DNA from: Penaeus vannamei
Taxonomy: Eukaryota > Arthropoda > Malacostraca > Decapoda > Penaeidae
Assembly (NCBI RefSeq): GCF_042767895.1
Contig: NC_091578.1
Coordinates: 25,107,831 to 25,117,830 of the forward strand
Direction: 5' to 3'
DNA length: 10,000 bases
The notes beneath the pieces were generated by a model that was not told where the DNA came from, ran no database searches, and saw only the letters and a program-made list of their open reading frames with translations. Of the stretch, positions 7,220 through 10,000 are shown one piece after another. Each line of letters begins with the position of its first letter. The stretch's first letter is position 1. The translations under genes and the position numbers were made by a program.

Positions 7220-7835
7220 TGAGCGGGCTAACAAGCGAGCGAACGAACGAACAAACAATCAAACAAATGAACGGACGAACAAACAAATAAATCAAATCAA
7301 ACAAATAAACGAACGAACAATCAAACAAATGAACGGACGAACAAACAAATAAACAAATCAAATCAAACAAATAAACGAACGAACAATCAAACAAATGAAC
7401 GAACGAACGAACGAACAATCAAACAAATGAAGGGACGAAAAAACAAATAATATTAAACAAATAAACGAACGAACGAGCGAACGAACGAACGAACAATCAA
7501 ACAAACAAACAATCAAACAAACAAATGAACGAACAAATAAACAATCAATCAAACAAACGAACGAGCGAGCGAACAAATAAACAAATCAAATCAAACAAAT
7601 GAACCAACGAACGGACGAACGAGCGAACAATCAATCAAACAAACAAACGAGCGAGCGAACGAACGAACAATCAAACAAACAAATGAACGAATGAACAAAC
7701 AACCAAACAAACAAATGAACGGACGAACAAACAAATAAACAGATCAAATCAAACAAATGAACGAACGAACGGACGAGCAAACGAACAATCAATCAATCAA
7801 ACGAACGAACGAGCGAACGAGCGAACGAACGACCC
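7220..7835. repeat. 4-bp-period AAAC/GAAC/AAAT array with 62-66-bp higher-order units
   Basis: The block is built from the tetramers GAAC, AAAC, AAAT, GAGC and ATCA. A longer unit starting CAATCAAACAAATGAACG recurs at 7256, 7318 and 7384 (spacings 62 and 66), then in a shortened copy at 7416. Three tetramers make twelve bases, so open frames read as four-residue periods (N-E-R-T on plus; F-V-R-S and similar on minus). Those frames are a by-product of the repeat, not genes. Confidence 0.93.
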
Positions 7836-8250
7836 CATCCGAAATGCACGAATCTCCCACGAAGATCGCCCCCGCACGCTCTCGCAGATGCCGTCTAACC
7901 TCAGCGCCTTTCCGGTCACCATATTCCCTATCCTTGCGGCTTCCTCACCAATCACAATATCCTAAACAGAGAAAAAGGCAAGTTGGGTTTACCTTAATGG
8001 CGAGAGGAAGGCGGCTGGGAGAGTGACGAACCTCTGACGAAATTCTGCCGCTGGAACACTGGTTTTTGTACTTCGTTGATTTTTGTTGTTATCCCTGTGA
8101 TCGTAATAACTTAAATAAATAATTTCGTTTTCATCGCAAATTTTGGGAAAATAAATCGGAAACACAAATAGCACTGTAAACAACTTTCACTTTCGAAACG
8201 AGCAAGGAGCACTGTAATAACAACTGTCAAATTTGCCGGTAGATGGCAGG
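7836..8250. other. GC/CpG-richer unique segment, possible regulatory region
   Basis: Immediately after the tetramer array the DNA becomes complex and CpG-containing, with a CCAAT element (7948-7952, within TCACCAATCACAATAT), and grades into AT-rich DNA after about 8060. It ends at the CTCF-like motif and the start of the candidate small gene. The 64-codon minus frame 7989-8183 starts at TTG and has no domain. A promoter or regulatory role is inference. Confidence 0.35.
8236..8249 (+). promoter_or_regulatory. CTCF-core-like motif
   Basis: CCGGTAGATGGCAG agrees at 13 of 14 positions with the widely reported CTCF core CCASYAGRKGGCRS, the one difference being G for A at position three. The TAGATGGCAG half is the most constrained part. 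CTCF is conserved in arthropods and acts at insulators and near promoters. The motif overlaps the bases just upstream of the ATG at 8253, so it would lie in a 5' leader or promoter if that frame is real. Binding is not shown. Confidence 0.45.
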
Positions 8251-8252
8251 AC

Positions 8253-8549
8253 ATGCGTCATGTATTTTCTAATTTTAAAAGTGTGAGCACATCGTTAAAT
8301 AGAACAGCTGATATCTACAAAGAACATGTGTTTTATCAATACGCATTTCGGTATAATTTGTTTGAAATCAGGAGGGTTACTAGACAGAGAAATTATTCGC
8401 TGCGAATCGAGGAAGCACTGGAAAAAGTGTTCGCGCGTATTTTTCGACATATTTTTGTTGGTTTCCTTTTACCAGAAAATATATCTTTTATGATAATATT
8501 AACAGATAATAGTATAAGCGATGGTTATACAAATGATATGTATGAGTGA
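8253..8549 (+). CDS. Candidate small protein, 98 codons, function unknown
   Basis: This is the best coding candidate in the window because it is neither repeat-derived nor low-complexity. It begins at ATG with G at -3 and ends at TGA (8547-8549). The frame is open further upstream, to just after a TAG at 8169-8171, giving 125 stop-free codons in AT-rich DNA. The protein is mixed and basic in the middle (FEIRRVTRQRNYSLRIEEAL), followed by a moderately hydrophobic stretch (residues about 66-83) and an acidic, polar tail. AATAAA follows 34 bases after the stop, and a CTCF-like site precedes the start. I recognise no family or catalytic motif. A rough estimate with a stop chance of about 7% per codon makes such a frame uncommon but not impossible in 10 kb; it could also be one exon or chance. 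Confidence 0.3.
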   Translation: MRHVFSNFKSVSTSLNRTADIYKEHVFYQYAFRYNLFEIRRVTRQRNYSLRIEEALEKVFARIFRHIFVGFLLPENISFMIILTDNSISDGYTNDMYE

Positions 8550-8583
8550 TTCTACAAATAATGTAAGCTGATTATGGCAATGA

Positions 8584-8589
8584 AATAAA
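8584..8589 (+). terminator. AATAAA polyadenylation signal candidate
   Basis: AATAAA lies 34 bases after the stop of the 98-codon frame, and a second copy sits at 8598-8603. A pyrimidine-rich CT tract begins at 8620, about where a downstream U-rich element would be expected. The spacing suits a short 3' UTR, but the hexamer is common in this AT-rich DNA. Confidence 0.3.
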
Positions 8590-8616
8590 TCATCATAATA
8601 AAAATTTGATAATGAT

Positions 8617-8619
<3 letters not shown>

Positions 8620-8710
<91 letters not shown>

Positions 8711-8726
8711 ACTCTCTCCCCCCCCT
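8620..8726. repeat. (CT)n microsatellite ending in C-run
   Basis: About 100 bases of CT are interrupted by two CCCT steps and one A, ending in a run of nine C (about 8718-8726). The flank carries GATAATGATAATT, a small AAT-type patch. The minus strand gives an Arg/Glu frame that is an artefact. Confidence 0.97.
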
Positions 8727-9338
8727 AAACGAACAAATATATTGTACTTTAGCAATAAGGTAATGGAATATTCAGGAAAAATACTGAAGAACTTACATGT
8801 AAAGAGATAAAGGAACATATAAGTAAAATAATACATGTGTACGACCTTCATCTCAGAATCAAAGAAAACTAACGTCACCCGTCACAGAAAACGAAATTGA
8901 ACGACAGACTATAGCATTTTTATTTATTCGCCGGAGGAAACTAGTTTGATTTACATTATGTTCATGTTTTCAGGAAAGTATCACAACACAAGATTATGCA
9001 GATAAGAACAAAATTTATATTCAAATGATATTCACATCACATCGTGTTCATACACTCTCTAGGTACTTATTATAGCTGTATTAATAGAGGTAATAACTTT
9101 GCTACATTTTGTTTCATCAAGATTCGATTAATTCGAATTCTACGTCTATTGACAGTTCTACCTTGCAGCAAACGCAACATGATGCTCATAATCCACTCAC
9201 AAGAATATGCATTTGTATGATGTGCATTCACGGAAGGGTAGTTTTTTTTGTCGACATGACTCAGACAAAATTTGGCTGTATATATGCAGTATTGCAGTAT
9301 TTCATCATTGTCATTGCCCTGTCATTTTATTATTTCCT
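8727..9338. other. AT-rich unique DNA, no gene seen
   Basis: The open frame at 9109-9345 (+) begins at TTG. Its first ATG codons (about residues 37-38) leave only some 42 codons, ending in a hydrophobic stretch. Without an ATG, a splice acceptor I can defend, or a family match, it is not called. No RNA gene or mobile-element feature is visible. Confidence 0.55.
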
Positions 9339-9460
9339 GTTGTAATTCAGCATCACATCATTAACTGATAGTCTATATAACTGTATTATCTAATTCCAGT
9401 TGTAATTCAGCATCATATCATTATCTTATTATCTATCTATAACTGTATTATCTTTATCCA
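9339..9460. repeat. Local tandem duplication, 60/62-bp units
   Basis: GTTGTAATTCAGCATCA begins at 9339 and again at 9399, exactly 60 bases apart, and the similarity continues through CTATAACTGTATTATCT to TCCA at the end of each copy. The copies differ by scattered substitutions and a two-base CT insertion in the second. The TAA ending the 9109 frame falls at the start of copy one. Confidence 0.9.
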
Positions 9461-10000
9461 TAGTGTTATTATAATCTTGGCATATCACACTTTGTTTGGG
9501 GATTTAGCATTGAATTTCTTATCAGCTCTTCTCTGATATTCGCACCTCAAATTGCAAACATTTTTATCATACCGTAATGGCAGGAGAGAGTAAAGATTTT
9601 GCTGTTTATGTGTAAATAGAAATCGTTTGTGTTGATGTCTAATGCCCTTTCTAAGATTCTGTGAAGATTTCCATGCTCAGATTATTGGTCTAGCATGATT
9701 CTCATTTACGTAGACTTTGTATTATACTGACTTTCTATATTATTATGATATTCAAGAACGGCATTCAACACAACCACGTTTAAAGGGGATTCGAACACCA
9801 CACCGTTTCGAATAAGAAATGAAACGGAGTACGAATTTTGTGTTCGTCGAAACGTCACGAGTTTTTTGTTTTTCTAATTATTGTGGCCGCGTGGGAGATC
9901 CGTCCTATGAAACAACAAATAAATAGACTGATGAATAAGTAAACAAGATAAATAAAACAAACAAAGGGAAGAGTATGAAAGTACAGCACTCCGAAAGAGA
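9461..10000. other. AT-rich unique DNA, no gene seen
   Basis: No useful open frame is visible. The segment contains the nested palindrome at 9776-9855. Near 9911-9965 an AAAT/AAAC-rich stretch resembles a faint version of the 7220-7835 array. Confidence 0.55.
9776..9855. repeat. Nested imperfect palindrome (three arm pairs)
   Basis: Three arm pairs share one centre: ACGTTT (9776-9781) with AAACGT (9850-9855), CGAACAC (9792-9798) with GTGTTCG (9840-9846), and CCGTTTC (9803-9809) with GAAACGG (9821-9827) around an 11-base loop. Each pair is a perfect complement, separated by unequal bulges. A GC- and CpG-richer composition sets it off from its AT-rich surroundings. It could be a structured RNA, a protein-binding palindrome or a small element's hairpin; no function is assigned. 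Confidence 0.5.

Noticed and set aside
7104..7576. Minus-strand frames with F-V-R-S / L-F-D-C periodicity resembling membrane repeats
   Set aside because: A four-base repeat read in three-base codons gives a four-residue period; open frames on both strands confirm an artefact.
9109..9345. 78-codon frame with hydrophobic C-terminus resembling a tail anchor
   Set aside because: Begins at TTG; the first ATG leaves about 42 codons. No supporting promoter, splice or polyadenylation evidence.
9780..9805. Minus-strand tRNA T-arm (TGTTCGAATCCCC)
   Set aside because: The flanking bases do not form a five-base T-stem, and no anticodon or D arm is visible. The word belongs to the nested palindrome.

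Overview
This window looks like non-coding nuclear DNA from a eukaryote whose genome is extremely rich in simple repeats. By eye, roughly 40-45% of the 10 kb is microsatellite, minisatellite or other low-complexity DNA: TC/GA, AAT, CT-rich, AGGGAG and 4-bp AAAC/GAAC classes. There are no bacterial operons, ribosome binding sites or compact gene order. Such a density of long GA/CT and AAT tracts is what is known of decapod crustaceans, above all penaeid shrimps. That assignment is inference from composition; no gene here fixes the taxon.

Layout. 1-96 is a TC microsatellite and 235-335 a CA/TA tract. 721-1830 is a strongly diverged 21-bp minisatellite, with one inverted segment that creates a perfect 16-bp palindrome (1312-1350). 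1831-2219 is AT-rich unique DNA. 2220-3415 is a 1.2-kb AAT/ATT domain that switches strand in the middle. 3480-3550 is C-rich with runs of C6-C7. 3560-3710 is more complex DNA with a weak exon-like reading frame. 3720-3900 is a GA-rich minisatellite. 3955-4600 is unique DNA containing a cluster of AGCTC/GAGCT words. 4604-5287 is an ATG-initiated open frame running through a pyrimidine-rich tract; it is probably not a gene. 5288-5474 has a TATA-like box and an AATAAA that could belong to a transposon fragment. 5490-6240 is AT-rich with nothing recognisable.

6241-7000 is a homopurine domain (hexamer, GA, a GAACG minisatellite and a GGG-run cluster). 7220-7835 is a 4-bp-period array with a partial 62-66-bp higher-order period. 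7836-8250 is unique and richer in GC and CpG, ending in a close match to the CTCF core motif. Immediately after comes the best protein-coding candidate, a 98-codon ATG frame at 8253-8549, followed 34 bases later by AATAAA. A CT microsatellite follows (8620-8726). The last 1.3 kb is AT-rich unique DNA with a 60-bp local tandem duplication (9339-9460) and a nested imperfect palindrome (9776-9855).

No gene could be assigned to a known family, and I see no evidence for a multi-gene system. Most long open frames in the repeats exist because the repeat units lack stop codons. The items most worth checking are the small candidate gene with its CTCF-like upstream site, the 21-bp array with its inverted segment, and the nested palindrome near the right end.
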